From Hyaloraphidium curvatum (lineage: Eukaryota > Monoblepharomycota > Hyaloraphidiomycetes > Hyaloraphidiales > Hyaloraphidiaceae): 64,000 bases of DNA. The notes under the pieces were generated by a model. It did not search any database. It saw only the letters and a program-made list of their open reading frames with translations, and was not told the DNA's origin. This document shows, in pieces, positions 12,056 through 22,421 of the stretch. The DNA lies in assembly GCA_025558095.1 (NCBI GenBank), contig JAIVFI010000040.1:186001-250000 (forward strand), written 5' to 3'. Every line of letters starts with the position of its first letter. Position 1 is the stretch's first letter. Both the position numbers and the translations under genes were made by a program.

Positions 12056-12895
12056 TCATTTCCGGGCCTTCTGGGCAGCGACCAGATCCTTCATCGTTAG
12101 CCTGACACGAGGGGTCAGCGAGATCAACCAACAAGATTCGTCGAAGGATTACCTGTAACCCCAGTGTTGCAACAACTGCCTGACGACCGGAGCAATGGTG
12201 TGGTCATCCAAGGCCTGCTGAAGCGACCTGTTCGATCCGACGCCCGCCAGCACTTTGTTTGTCATGTTGTTTCTCCACCGACCCTTGGGCCCGATGACCC
12301 CGTTTCCGCGTCCGATTTGGCGCTCGTCGTCGTCCGACCTTCTTCCCTGATAGAACCTGCAGTACCACTGAAACCACCCGTACGGGTCAATCTCCGTGAT
12401 CCAGCCGCTCGATTCCCACATCTCCAGCGATCCTCCGCACTTGACTTTGTACTTGTTGACGTCGGCAAGATAGTCCGGCGAAGCAACCTGCTTCGCGACG
12501 TTGAGGCCTTCGAGCCAGTCCGCCGGGAGCTCCTTCCACGTGTCCCGGTACGATTGCCCTGTCACGCCCGATTTGATGGGCCGGAAGTACGTCCCGCCGA
12601 AGCTGCCCATCTGTAGCACCTCCTTTGGGGTCAGGTTTGGCCGGAACTCGGGGTGGTCCGCAAACACGAGCTCGCCGTCCGCGTTGCGGGTCGGGAGAGG
12701 TGCGCGTTCGGGGTAGACGGCGATTGGAGCACGCGGGCGTTTCCGGCCTGAGGACGACGGGGCGACGTCCTTCGGCTCTTCGGCAGCATCCGCGAGAGCG
12801 TCCTCATTGTACGAAACCGGCTTCTTGGCGCGTCCCGAGCGCTTCGTCGCTTCCGGGATCTCCGTCGCTTCCTCTTGCTGCTTACGCTTCGGCAT
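12056..12895 (-). CDS. Conserved fungal protein of unknown function
   Basis: Exons 12153-12895 and 12056-12101 (intron GTAATC...GTCAG) give 262 aa, start MPKRKQQEEATE and end LTMKDLVAAQKARK. The longer upstream frame has no ATG and is ignored. The basic, disordered N-terminus contains SGRAKKPVSYNEDA. The conserved core reads LTPKEVLQMGSFGGTYFRPI, then SYRDTWKELPADWLEGL, NKYKVKCGGSLEMWESSGWI, DPYGWFQWYCRFYQGRR and DDERQIGRG. From memory this core is widespread in fungi and some algae or plants, sometimes mislabelled as a cell-wall protein. It has many aromatic residues and no catalytic signature that I can name. Without the second exon the protein would end at HWGYR. Confidence 0.85.
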
Positions 12896-13437
12896 CTCTT
12901 TCCGACGACGGGCAAGCACGCGCGGAAGCGAGCCGGCAATGAGGCGAGAGAGTATGGCTGGAAGCTCGAGGCAAGGAACTTTCACGGCGGGATTCGTGGG
13001 AGTTGTTGGAAGTCGGATCGTTTCCCCCCCCCGCGATCGCGATCGGACCGCGAGCTCCCGAGCTCCCGGTGCCTCCGGAGCAAAGCATGGCGAAGCCTCA
13101 TCGGAAACAAACGCTGAAGGATCAAATACAAGAGACAATCACGCTAACGAACGCAATGGGTTCGCGGTGGCTTCTGCTTGACTCCTTGGCTTACGGGTTG
13201 GCATGAGCGTTCTGACTACTAAGCCTGAGTGCGACCCTGGGATCGCGACTAGATTCAAACAGCAGCGTGACGAGCTTTCCAACCTTCGCCATATCCTCCG
13301 CGAGAGTGTTACAAGGGCGCACAAACCAGTGAGTTCGAATAGATTAACGGCTGCGGCCGCAAGTCACAGCCACACTCGCCACGCACCCGGCCCCGCCAAA
13401 AGTCCGTCATCGCTGAGCTGGCCTCGCGGCGCCAGCG
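12896..13437. other. Divergent promoter region
   Basis: About 540 bp between the conserved fungal gene (minus) and the Cys-rich protein gene (plus). It contains a run of eight C at 13024-13031. No gene or convincing motif seen. Confidence 0.5.
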
Positions 13438-14751
13438 ATGTTCCACACGACGGCTATCGTCCCCGTAGCGCTTCTTCTCCTCCTGGCCGGAGGTAGGAGC
13501 GGACTCTGTGGCCGTAAACTTTGCACCGCCCTTCATGCCGCGGGCGATCCCCCGGCTGCGTCTTGCCTCCCAGGCCCCGTTGCCGCGACCAATACCCCAC
13601 CGCCGGGTCCTCCTGCGGCGTCAACCGTGTTCCTGGAGCGGGCATGGGCGCAAGATGCCTCACCGGCCCGTGGCCACGACACGAACTGCACATGCGCACC
13701 GGACCCGATCCTGCCCGTGAGCGACGGGACTTCCGGCTTCCCGGGAGCTCTCGGTCTCAGACTCGTCGTGTTCTACAGGACCTTAGTTGCACTTTGTGCC
13801 TCTGCGGAAGCAACCGGCCATTCAGCTATGGTGGCGCAACGGTGAGCGAAGCGCCTGTGACTCGCCCACTGTGAGAAGCACGAGCTGACTTGCTTCCTCC
13901 AAGGTAAACGGCAAATGCGGTGGCCTCTCCAAAGTATGCCCGACGACCCTCCGTTATGCACAAGGCTTCAATGCAAGCTGCGTCTGCGGGCCCGACCCCT
14001 TCCTCCGCGGGCCCCGCTGGGTCATGTGCTACTGCCCAGTACCGAGCGGACCCAGACCCCCGACGCCGCGTCAGTACACCGCTTATCCCGTCGTCAACAA
14101 GACTTCCCCGCTTTTGAACGACTGGGCGCTCTGTAGGGGCCCATACGCCCTGTGCAGCGCAGCAAACTGCACACTCAACTTCGCCGGCAGAGAAAAGAGC
14201 CCGGTCCTCATGGCCGAGTGCGGATGCGTGCTCCCCAATGCGACGAACCTGCTCCCCTCTCGCAGCTACGTGAATCCTATTTACATTCTCGACGAGCGGC
14301 TTAAGAAGGAGTACCGGACCCAGTGCCCAAACTACGGCGCTTCTCCTGGCTGCAGGCTTCCGAACGTGACCAAAGTCTGTCGCGAGATCAACCAGAGGAA
14401 GATCTACGGCGGAGTGTACGACTTTATCTCGACCTATCAAGTCTCTTCTCAGTCGGGAGGATTCAATCAGCGATGTGAAGCTCCACCTGGAGTCCAGGCA
14501 ATGTACGCTCAATGCAGTGAGTGTTGCTGCGTTCGCTCATTCGTCAGGGAGATGAGCACGACTGGCTGACGTACGCGTCAGTGACGGCGGGTTGCATCAG
14601 GAAGCGAGCCTTCGATGGCTCGCCGGTCTCGTGCTATTGCCCGGTCTATCGTGACAGAGTATTCCTCGTCGGGGCACCTGCAGGTGCCGGGAGGCCTCCG
14701 TGCCGGGTGAAGCTGCCATACGTCTTGTCGGGAGTAGGGGTCGGGCAATGA
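13438..14751 (+). CDS. Secreted Cys-rich protein, unknown family
   Basis: Five exons (13438-13492, 13574-13716, 13779-13841, 13904-14516, 14582-14751) splice in phase to 347 aa. The first exon is a signal peptide (MFHTTAIVPVALLLLLAG). The mature part carries repeated short Cys patterns: NCTCAPDPILP, LSCTLCLCGSN, NASCVCGPDPFLRG, VMCYCPVPSG, MAECGCVLPN and VSCYCPVYRD. It has several N-glycosylation sites and no GPI-type tail, so it is probably a soluble, disulfide-rich extracellular protein. The recurring C-x-C pairs followed by PDP or PV suggest an internally repeated module. I do not recognise a named domain. Exons 2 and 3 were found because their Cys motifs resemble those in exon 4. Confidence 0.7.
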
Positions 14752-14806
14752 GTTTGTCCACGTTGTATCTATATCACGTCTACCAAAGAAATGAGATGGC
14801 ACTGAT

Positions 14807-16120
14807 CTAGGCTCCTTTCCAGTAGCGCACGTCATAGGCGCTCTCCACTACAGGGTAACCGCTCTTCTCCCGTCCCTCGTAGCCGAGGACCAGCATCTTC
14901 CCGCCATGTTTCTTCCCCCCTTCCACGAAACGTGCCGAATACTTGGTCGCGTCCGTTCCCAGTCCCTGCACCTTCACCTTGCCGTCAAACACTGTCGCCC
15001 GCGCCAGGTAGATTTTGGTGTCGCGAACGTGGGCCTTGTTGATCGTGAGTGCCGCCGTGGTGTGACCGACTCCGCGCTCGTCCAGCTCCGTCGTCAAGGC
15101 CTGCGCCGTGTTGAGCATGCCCTGGATCGCCACGATGGCCGCGGCGACGGCCGGAGTGACGTCGACGCCGCCCGGCGTCTTGACTCCCTTCGTAGTGAGG
15201 AACTCAAAGTTCTTCTCGCCGAGATCCCGCCGCAGACGGCGGTGCACCGGATTGTCGGGGTTGTAGGCCCCCAGGGTCCCGATGATGGCGCCGCAAGCGG
15301 CACGGGGCTCACGCCAGCGCGATTCCTGCGCGCGCCCGATGGCGATGGTCCCGTCGTCGTGGTCCATGCGGCCGCAGTGCGTCTTGAGGTCGAGCGCGAC
15401 GAGAACGTACGAGGAGGCATTGCCCCGGTAGATGGCCTTCCGGATCGGCTCGTCAAGCTGGTGGGCGACCGTGACGTGGGCAAGCGTGGCCCCATCGTCG
15501 GTTCCGCCTCCTGTCGGCGAGAAAGCCTCCAGTTTGTATTCTCCGATCTCGCTCAGGGTCGCGAACCGCGAAGCCACGAGGCGCTTGTAGACTGAGGACA
15601 GGATGTGAGTCGCTCATTCCTGCTAGGAAATCCTCGACTGTAGCTCACTGTCGGCCGTATCGCCCTGGTGAATCCGGTCTCCGCATGCCGTCGTTGCGAC
15701 CGTCGTAACAACGCTCGGCATCGTCAAGTCGGCGGCGCAGGCACTGACGTCCGTCGTGTCCCCGATGGAGAACTGGAGCTCATCGTGAAGGATTTGTGCC
15801 CCCGTGCACAAGGCGTATCTATCGGAGACAATCTCTTGCAGGTAGACATCGATCGACGTCTGCTCGCCGCCGAACTGGGCCGGCAGCTGCCAGAACTTCG
15901 CGACGTTCCTGGCGGCAGTGGTGGGGTCGAACTTGTACGGGCTGTCGGCCACGCTGGTCGCAAGGTGCCGCGTACTCCATGGAGCTCCGACCAGCACAGG
16001 GGAGCTAACATTGAAGGTTCCGGGGAGAGAGGGCGCGCGGGAGTCTCCGATGTCGCCCCAAACAGAGCGAGCGAACCTCCGCAGCGCGGGCCGCGACCCG
16101 GCCAGCCTCGCCACGGACAT
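14807..16120 (-). CDS. Hypothetical protein, 418 aa
   Basis: Two exons, 15649-16120 and 14807-15591, joined by a GTGAGC...CTCAG intron in phase. The start MSVARLAGSRPALRRFARSV is Arg-rich and lacks acidic residues, so it could be a mitochondrial leader. The body is mixed alpha/beta, with a region VLVALDLKTHCGRMDHDDG, then CGAIIGTLGAYNPDNPVHRR, a helical NTAQALTTELDERGVGH and the end SAYDVRYWKGA. I see no membrane segment, repeat or catalytic signature I can name, and no family that I recognise. Codon use looks like the neighbouring genes. Its promoter side faces the stop of the next minus-strand gene upstream. Confidence 0.65.
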
Positions 16121-16492
16121 GTTGCCGGGTGGCCGCCGTGGTTCTGCGCGGCGGAGCGCGTGTTACGAGGCGAGGTGACGGCGGACGGCGTTGATTGCGC
16201 GAAGTCCCCGTCAAGCCCTGTCGGGGCTCGGGAACCAGCCGGCCAGCTGGGTTCGGGGGCTTGAACGATCAACACAACCGCCTCTTCGACGGGCGCTTGG
16301 ATGCGACTTTCAGCAGTACAAAGGAGCCGATGAAGAGAAGGACGAGCGAGATGAGAGGTCAAACGAGGTGTACCTGAGTTTGTCGACCATATGTTCGGTT
16401 TACATTGTTCCCGTTGAGCCTCCGTGGCGCAGAGCAATAAACTAGCGGATTAGTGTCATGCATAAGTCAACCATAACCGATAGCGTCTGCCT

Positions 16493-18305
16493 TTAGGCCA
16501 GCATGGCGGCGGCCGCGGCCACGATCGCACCCGCGAAGCCCGCGAGCGAGAACCCGAGCTTGTCCCCGGCCGATGGCCTGCTGCTGGTCGTCGAAACCGT
16601 CGTCGGCACCGCCGTAGTGGTCACCGCCGTGCCCGTCGCCGCGGTGGTCGGCGCGACGGTGGACGTGGGCCGCAGCACCGTGGTGATCGGGTTCCCGTCT
16701 GCGCGCACGGCGATCTTGCCGACGTAGTACTGCGGGTTGCCCGTCCCGGGACGGTTCCCGAACCCGCCGTAGCCGGTGAAGTACCAGATGTCCGCGGGGC
16801 CCTCGCGCCCGCCGGAGCGCAAGATTTCCCAGTTGATGCCCTGCAGCCCCGACACGTTGAGCGGGGCCTGGGCTAGCAGCGCGCCTTGCGTCTCGGGTGT
16901 CAGACTGTAGACAAAGGCCGTGGGAACGCCGACGACGGTGCCGTTGGGAAGCGTCTCGGACGGCGTGCCCAGGAGGAGGAAGTACTCGCCAGACGGGGAA
17001 GCCGACGCCGAGCGAACGGCAAACGAGGGGAGGTCGTCGCCCGACTGCGTCTTGAGTGGTCCCGTGAAGACGGTGCCGAGGGTTGCGGCGTCGAGGATGG
17101 CCAGGGTCGCGTTGCTGCGGCCCACGGCGGTAGACGGGTCGACGATGACGCCGATGCGGGGGGGAAGGGCTGCGTACTGATACGGGAAAGCCGCCAGGGA
17201 GCGGTCCGTGAGGTTGGTGCCGAACTGCGCCTGCGCGAGCCTTTGGCCGGTGTTGCCGTCGTAGCGCAGAGCAAAGAGGTCCGTGACGCCGCCCACGGTG
17301 CTCGGGATGTCGGACGAGATGTTGAGCGGGAAGTTGCTAATGTCGACGGGGTCGCCGAGGAAGACCTGGCCGATGACAAAGACGCCCAGTTGCGTGTCGT
17401 AGAAGAACGCATTGGGGCTCAGGGTGCGCGTGTTGTTGCTGGGCGTGAGCAGCGGCAGCTGGAAGTTGGACTGCCAGATTGCCGTGTCGTTCGTGCCGGC
17501 GCCAGGGACCCGGAGGACCGCCTGGAAGCCCGGCTTGTCGGACCCGAGGTCGCCAGTTTCCTGAATGGGCCGAAGCGTCAGCGGCGACCCAACTCTTTCC
17601 CACGGGATCAATTACTCACAGGTGCGGTGGAGTAGAGCAGGAACCTGTCGGTTCCGGGGCCACTCACGACCCCGAGCAGGGTCTGGGAGTCGTACTGCGA
17701 CGTGCTCGCCAGCGTGTAGTCGTCCGTGCTCGCCAGCTTGCCGTCTTGAGAGAACCTCCCGGCGGCGGCGGACCCGTTCATGTTCCTGCCGGCGATCCAC
17801 ATCGGGGTGACGCCGTCGGCGCCGTTGCAGGCGAAGCGGTCGGCGTGCTGGGCGTTGGAGAACCACGAGGACGAGAAGTTTGCGGCCTGGGCGTCGCTCT
17901 TGGCGCGGCCGAGCTGCGCGCCGGTGGCGGGGTCGAACGGCGCGATTTCGATGCGGTACTGGAAGTTACCGGTATCCGCATCGTCTGGAGTGAGAGGGAA
18001 AGAATAGGGGGGAGGGAGAAAGGGAAAGAGAGAGGAACGGGAACGGAAGGCGGTCAGACTCCGTGCCATTCACGCCCAGCGAGACACCCACAGAAGGTCT
18101 GCGCGAACAGCGTCGATGAGCCGTTCGGCCAGCGGCACAGCACGAGGTCGGCGGACTGCGCGGCGGGCTCCTGCGGGCGCGAGACCTCGCCGGGCGTCGC
18201 CCAGACGACGCCGATGGACGGCTCGCCCACGACGCCGGGAAGAGAGCATGCAACCGCGACGGCGCCGGCGGCGTAAAGACCGCGGCGGAACCAGGCTCCA
18301 GGCAT
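16493..18305 (-). CDS. Secreted GPI-anchored protein, unknown family
   Basis: Three exons (18092-18305, 17620-17984, 16493-17560), 548 aa. Splicing makes AQTFYDADTGNFQYRI at the first junction and STAPETGDLG at the second, both in phase. The N-terminus has a hydrophobic signal-like stretch (LYAAGAVAVACSLPGVVG). The body is rich in beta-strand-like repeats and N-glycosylation sites (NFSS, NGSA, NDTA, NATL, NVSG). The C-terminus is a Thr/Ala/Val linker followed by GFSLAGFAGAIVAAAAAMLA, a classical GPI-addition tail. Phrases such as NAQHADRFACNGADG and DIWYFTGYGGFGNRPG suggest an extracellular propeller or lectin-like fold, but no named family is recognised. Probably a cell-wall or surface protein. 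Confidence 0.7.
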
Positions 18306-18459
18306 CGTCGCGGCCGCGGACGCTGGTGGTGGAAGCGAGCAAATGGCGTTGCGCGGGGCCCTGAAGACTTCTGGGACGTGGGGGCGCGATGCGGCGCAGT
18401 CATCATGGACCAGCAGAGTCGAACGCCTCAAGGCGGACGCCCGAGAGCAATCAGATCTT

Positions 18460-19430
18460 CTATGAGATGATTACCCGAGCTCCTAGAGCACGTATTCTCT
18501 CTACAGCTCTCGCCCTCTCGTCCGCAGATCGGAAAAATGCAGCCTCACAGTGCAGCGTCGTTCTGCCCGCCGATCTGACCATATCGTCCATGTCGCCGCC
18601 CCAAAGAAACTCGATCGCCGGTAGATTCTCAATGACGAGCTCGGGGATCCCTTCGGGAAGGGCGTTTGGTCCGGTGACCACGACCCTCTGGAGTGATTGG
18701 GCGACTTGGGGCGGGATGGACCGCCGCAGGTCCGCGCCGTACCCGCTGATCCGGATCTCGCGAGGGGCAAAATCGCGCCCAAGGCCCCAGATTCGGGTAC
18801 CGGAAGCCTCATGAGCGGTGAGTTCCACGACGTCGAGTTTGGAGGCCAGCCCGGGCAGCTCGCGTAGGAACACGGCCCCGTCCAGCTTCCAGAGGAACCG
18901 CGCTTCCCAGCTGCGCAGAGTGTTTGACCGTGCCAGGGTGCCCAGGACGGAATGCCAGGTCGGAAACCTGTAGTTCTCGAACGGGATTACCGAGCGCACA
19001 ACCACATGTTCGACCGAGGCAGGCAACTCCACGCTGGACCAGTCCCCCGACATGGTCACAGCATCCAGTTTCAGCACCCGCAGCGTGGTTGCGGTCGAAA
19101 GCAGGTCCGCAAAGTAGCGCAGGTGCTTTGCCCGCCGAGCTGATTGGTCTCTGCTCCTCCACTCCATCCTCAAGACATGGGGCGTGCAGAAGGCCACGCA
19201 CGAACGAATCAGGATCAGACACGCGTCGTCAACGTCCTCGAACGTGAACCATACGGAGCGGACGAGCTGGGCGCCGCCAGACTTTAGCACACTCAGGAGG
19301 CGGGCGAGCGCACGGGCGCGTGGAGCTCCGCCGGCCGGAATCCGCAGGTGCCGGAGGAGGAGGGGCGAGCAGAGCGAATGGCACGTCCGGTTCGCGCGCC
19401 TCGCTGGCACCGCTGTGACTCTACACCGGT
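18460..19430 (-). CDS. LRR/F-box-type protein, 3' body (5' end uncertain)
   Basis: An open frame ends at 18460 and runs up to about 19410 without an ATG at its head, so an upstream exon is needed. It begins RRANRTCHSLCSPLLLRHLR, which looks like the segment just after an F-box in fungal F-box/LRR proteins. It continues with LRR-like blocks: TATTLRVLKLDAVTMSGDW, LPASVEHVVVRSVIPFE, QSLQRVVVTGPNALPEGIP and LVIENLPAIEFLWGG. The gene is likely a substrate receptor of SCF ubiquitin ligases, or a relative. The expected F-box lies as a separate exon at 20571-20696, about 1.2 kb upstream. The likely acceptor is GTCACAG just before the codons for VPARRANR. Confidence 0.6.
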
Positions 19431-19493
19431 GCGCGAACGGACAGTGACTCTAAATTGCGCTGCGGAAGTCTGATCCGCGTCCCCGGCGCTGGC

Positions 19494-19640
19494 TCCCTTG
19501 CTAGCTTTGCCGCGGAGCGGCCCCGCGAGCGCCAGCGAGCCCCGCGTCAGCGGGCACGTTGCCCGCCGCAGGCCCGTTCCCCCGCCGCTATCCTCCCTTG
19601 CTAGCTTCGCGCGGAGCGCGCCGCGGAGCGGCAATCGAGC
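19494..19640. repeat. Degenerate ~100-bp tandem repeat
   Basis: The segment TCCCTTGCTAGCTT, followed by a CGCGGAGCG-like stretch and a GCGAG-rich end, occurs at about 19494 and again at 19594, exactly 100 bp apart. Divergence lies mainly in the middle. It sits between the LRR body and the F-box exon. Confidence 0.5.
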
Positions 19641-19779
19641 GGCAGCGAGGCTCACCGGGCGGTGCGGACGTCGGCGGGAAGTGCGGGAGGCGGGCCGGTG
19701 GGCAACGGCGGGGGGGGCGGGGCCGGGACGGGAATGGTAGCTCGGGGTTTCGGACATCGCCCATTTCTCGGCCGCAACG

Positions 19780-20698
19780 CATCGTACGGGCCCGGACGAC
19801 CCCGGAACGTGACCGCAAGGCTGGCAAGCGCAAGCGCGATGAGGGGTCCGCGTCGGAAGAGGCGGGGTCGGAAGGCGAGGAGGGCAAGCAGGACGGGGCC
19901 GGCGGCGGCAAGAAGGGCAAGTCTCGCAATGGCAAGGGGTCCCGCGGCCGCCGTGGCGACGGCCATGGCCACCAGCACGGCCACCAGCACGGCCTCAGGA
20001 AGCAGGAGTACGCTTTCCGCGGGGCGTGCGCCTGGATCATGCCGCCTGACACGCCGTTTCCTTTCCGCAGGCACCGGAAGTGTCCTGGCAAGTGCTACAA
20101 GCGCCCGGACGGCAAGTGCGTCTGCGACGTGGCATGTGTCTGCAACTGCGAGGAGTGCGACCACCGCTCCGGTGCGTGGCATCGATTCCGCGGCATCGCG
20201 GGCTTTTGCTGACCATGTTGCCGCTGCCCACCCATCCCTTCCGATGCGCCTACTTTGCCCGCGCCACCGGCATGCTGCGACCCATCTGCTTCGACCTCGC
20301 AACCCGCAGAGCTCGAGGTCTTCCCCACTGAGGATCCCAGCTTCCACGGGTTCGACCCGAACGGTCCCTGGCCGGATCCTCCGCCGGGCGGACAGCCCGT
20401 TGCTCCCCGCAACGGCCCTGCTCCCGCTCCTTCGGCGCGCGCCTCTCGCCAGGACCGTTCCCCTTCGCCGGTTTCCGAGCGCGCCGTGACGCCTCGTGCC
20501 GCTCCCCGGGTGCCTCCCCTCCCCGCTGCCGACCCATTCGCTCTTCGCTCGAAGGAGCACCCGGGAAGGTTCAAGCGCTTGCTAGGCACGTTGTCGGCAG
20601 GTGTTCGAGAATTGCGGCGACGATTTCAGGAGGCAGTCCAAGCAGCTCCTGGCCGTCGGCGGTTGGGTCCGGAGGCGGGTCATCGAGGAATGGCATAA
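19780..20698 (+). CDS. Possible Lys/His-rich and Cys-rich protein, start unresolved
   Basis: Three plus-strand exon candidates join in phase: up to 20007, 20071-20171 and 20310-20698. The product has a charged region (ERDRKAGKRKRDEGSASEEA), a GHQHGHQHG His repeat, then a Cys block with CPGKCYKRPDGKCVCDVA and CVCNCEECDHRS. It ends with a Pro/Ser-rich tail and RFKRLLGTLSAGVRELRRRF. No in-frame ATG is found upstream, so the 5' end is missing. The last exon overlaps the F-box exon on the opposite strand almost completely, and both cannot easily be functional. The splice junctions and dense cysteines favour a real protein, but the evidence is modest and the locus may be rearranged. Confidence 0.35.
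20571..20696 (-). CDS. F-box exon, probably detached 5' exon of the LRR gene at 18460
   Basis: Reading from ATG 20696 the frame gives MPFLDDPPPDPTADG, then LLGLPPEIVAAILEHLPTTC, a good F-box start (LPPEI..xIL.HLP), and LASA before a stop. A GT donor is possible at GTGCCT (about 20608). The fungal F-box/LRR layout expects LASALRV...NRT..SLCSPLL to follow, which is how the frame near 19410 begins. The roughly 1.2 kb between them is far longer than other introns here and contains an opposite-strand candidate gene and a tandem repeat. It could be a long intron, a disrupted gene or a pseudogene fragment. Confidence 0.5.
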   Translation of the reverse strand: MPFLDDPPPDPTADGQELLGLPPEIVAAILEHLPTTCLASA

Positions 20699-21026
20699 GA
20701 GGATATCCAGAGCCGCGCGAGCAGCGCCCCTTCTGCCGCGGGGAGCAAGAGGTGTGACGGCGGATGAAATGATCGGACCGCGGCCTCGAGCCCAGGCGTC
20801 TTGGTTTGAGGTGCCGCCCCCATCCGGGCCTTCCCATGCCATCCAACTTTGCTGCGGCGTGATTTTGCTTTGCGAAAGCGCGGGGATAGAGTGCGAGCTC
20901 GAGTCCGTCGTCCCGTGATCTGGTTCGGTTCCCCCTCCCACATCTTACGTTACAGTTTCAGTCTAACTGATCCACTTTCTCTTTCCGTCCGTCCCTTCGC
21001 ATAGAATCATACAGATTGCCTCTGAG
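20699..21026. other. Intergenic region
   Basis: About 330 bp holding the likely promoter of the F-box exon and the 3' flank of the next minus-strand gene. No gene seen. Confidence 0.45.
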
Positions 21027-22223
21027 TCATACGAAAAGCACGTTGCCCTGCGTCTGCCAGAACTTGAGTTCCGGGTACGCGACCGAACCCTTTGGGACCG
21101 GCTTCTGCTTCTCCACGGCGGGATCGCGCACGATCCTGAACTCGCGCACGAGCTTGGCCTCCTCGACGAACTCGGCGATCTTCTCCTCGTTCCCGATGTC
21201 GCAGAAGCACGACCTCAGGATCACGGAGTCGAGCACCTGCGACGCTGCGCCGAGGCCCCGGAGCCACGACGTCCCGATCTTGCGGATCTCGACGGCGGTG
21301 ACGGTCTTGAGGGCGGCGATCGCGTGCCAAAGGGCCGGGTCGGGATCGGCCAGCCCGAAGGATCCGTCGAGGACGATCGAGCGCAGATCCGGGCAGGTCT
21401 CGAGCAGCAGGTGCATGGCCGAGGCGTGCTCCACGGGAACATTGAGGGTGCGGAGGCACGAAGCCAGGCGCGGGAACTTGATCAGCTCCTCGAACGCTGG
21501 CGTGCGCTTGAAGAGGTGCAGCTCATCGAGCCCCGTGAACGCGCGATCGATTCTCTTGAGGACGTGCAATCCGACTTCCTTGGCGCAGTCGAGGATCAGA
21601 TCGAGGCGGCGAACGCCGGTAAAGAGGCCGCGGCGAGGGTGGGCAAAGAAGGTGGACGAACCGCCGATCACGGTCAACGTGACGGCCTTGAGCGACGGCG
21701 AGGCGGTGGCGAGAGCCTTCCACACGGCCGCGGCGAACGCATAATCCCGGATGGTGGCATCGAGCTTGGTGAGGTGCGGGGCGCTCTTGAGCAGGAAAGG
21801 CAGAGGATCCTTGCCGCGCGCGTTCTGGCCGAGAGAGGCGTCGATCGTGAGCAGACGCACGGACCTGCAGCGTTCGGACGTCATGAAATGGGTGATGAAG
21901 CGGCCGGCCGAGTAGCCTTCGTTCGCGTCGGCCTGAGGCACGATGATGATTCCGCCCTTCTGGAACTCGAGGTGCAGATTTCCGACGAGAAGGGGCAGGC
22001 CGAGCTCGAAGAACAAACGGGACGCGAGCATGGTTCTCAGGAGCGTCTTTTTGCAGCCGACCTCGGAGAGTTTCCTCTGTATCTCGAGAATGAGCTCGGG
22101 GAGGAGCGGCGGGACGGGCGTCGGGCGCGCAGGATCGAGCGGCGCGTCCGGCGCGGGCGGCAGCTCCGCGGGCGAAGGCCGGCAGACGATAGGGCTGAGG
22201 GCGGGAGCACTGGCGTCGCTCAT
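21027..22223 (-). CDS. LRR/F-box-like protein
   Basis: Single exon of 398 aa starting MSDASAPALSP. A Pro-rich N-terminus precedes a degenerate F-box-like helix set (PPLLPELILEIQRKLSEV, then LLRTMLASRLFFELGLPLLV). Irregular leucine-rich repeats follow, for example RCRSVRLLTIDASLG, SPSLKAVTLTVIGG, GVRRLDLILDCAKE, ASCLRTLNVPVEHAS and CPDLRSIVLDGSFG. This layout is typical of expanded fungal F-box/LRR families. It resembles the LRR body at 18460 in style but not closely in sequence, so the two are probably distant paralogues. Binding partners unknown. Confidence 0.65.
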   Translation of the reverse strand: MSDASAPALSPIVCRPSPAELPPAPDAPLDPARPTPVPPLLPELILEIQRKLSEVGCKKTLLRTMLASRLFFELGLPLLVGNLHLEFQKGGIIIVPQADANEGYSAGRFITHFMTSERCRSVRLLTIDASLGQNARGKDPLPFLLKSAPHLTKLDATIRDYAFAAAVWKALATASPSLKAVTLTVIGGSSTFFAHPRRGLFTGVRRLDLILDCAKEVGLHVLKRIDRAFTGLDELHLFKRTPAFEELIKFPRLASCLRTLNVPVEHASAMHLLLETCPDLRSIVLDGSFGLADPDPALWHAIAALKTVTAVEIRKIGTSWLRGLGAASQVLDSVILRSCFCDIGNEEKIAEFVEEAKLVREFRIVRDPAVEKQKPVPKGSVAYPELKFWQTQGNVLFV

Positions 22224-22421
22224 GGTGGTGCGAGGCGCGAGAGGGCCGGGAGGCGGGGAAGGAGAAAATGACCGATGACTCCATCGATCGATTCCACTGG
22301 CTCTTCTACCCCCGAGCGAACTGAACACAATTGCTTCGCAATCTTAAACGGCTATTCGTCATTTTCTCTGACGGACTTGGTCGCACATGGGTGCTTTCGG
22401 GAAGAAGGGGAGGCGGGCCCT

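Noticed and set aside
13331-13340. GAGTTCGAAT, like a tRNA B box
   Set aside because: No A box or cloverleaf arms at the right distance.
19652-20560. Minus-strand frame of 302 codons
   Set aside because: Ala/Leu/Arg-rich shadow lacking homology-like segments. The opposite strand has Cys motifs with working splice sites.
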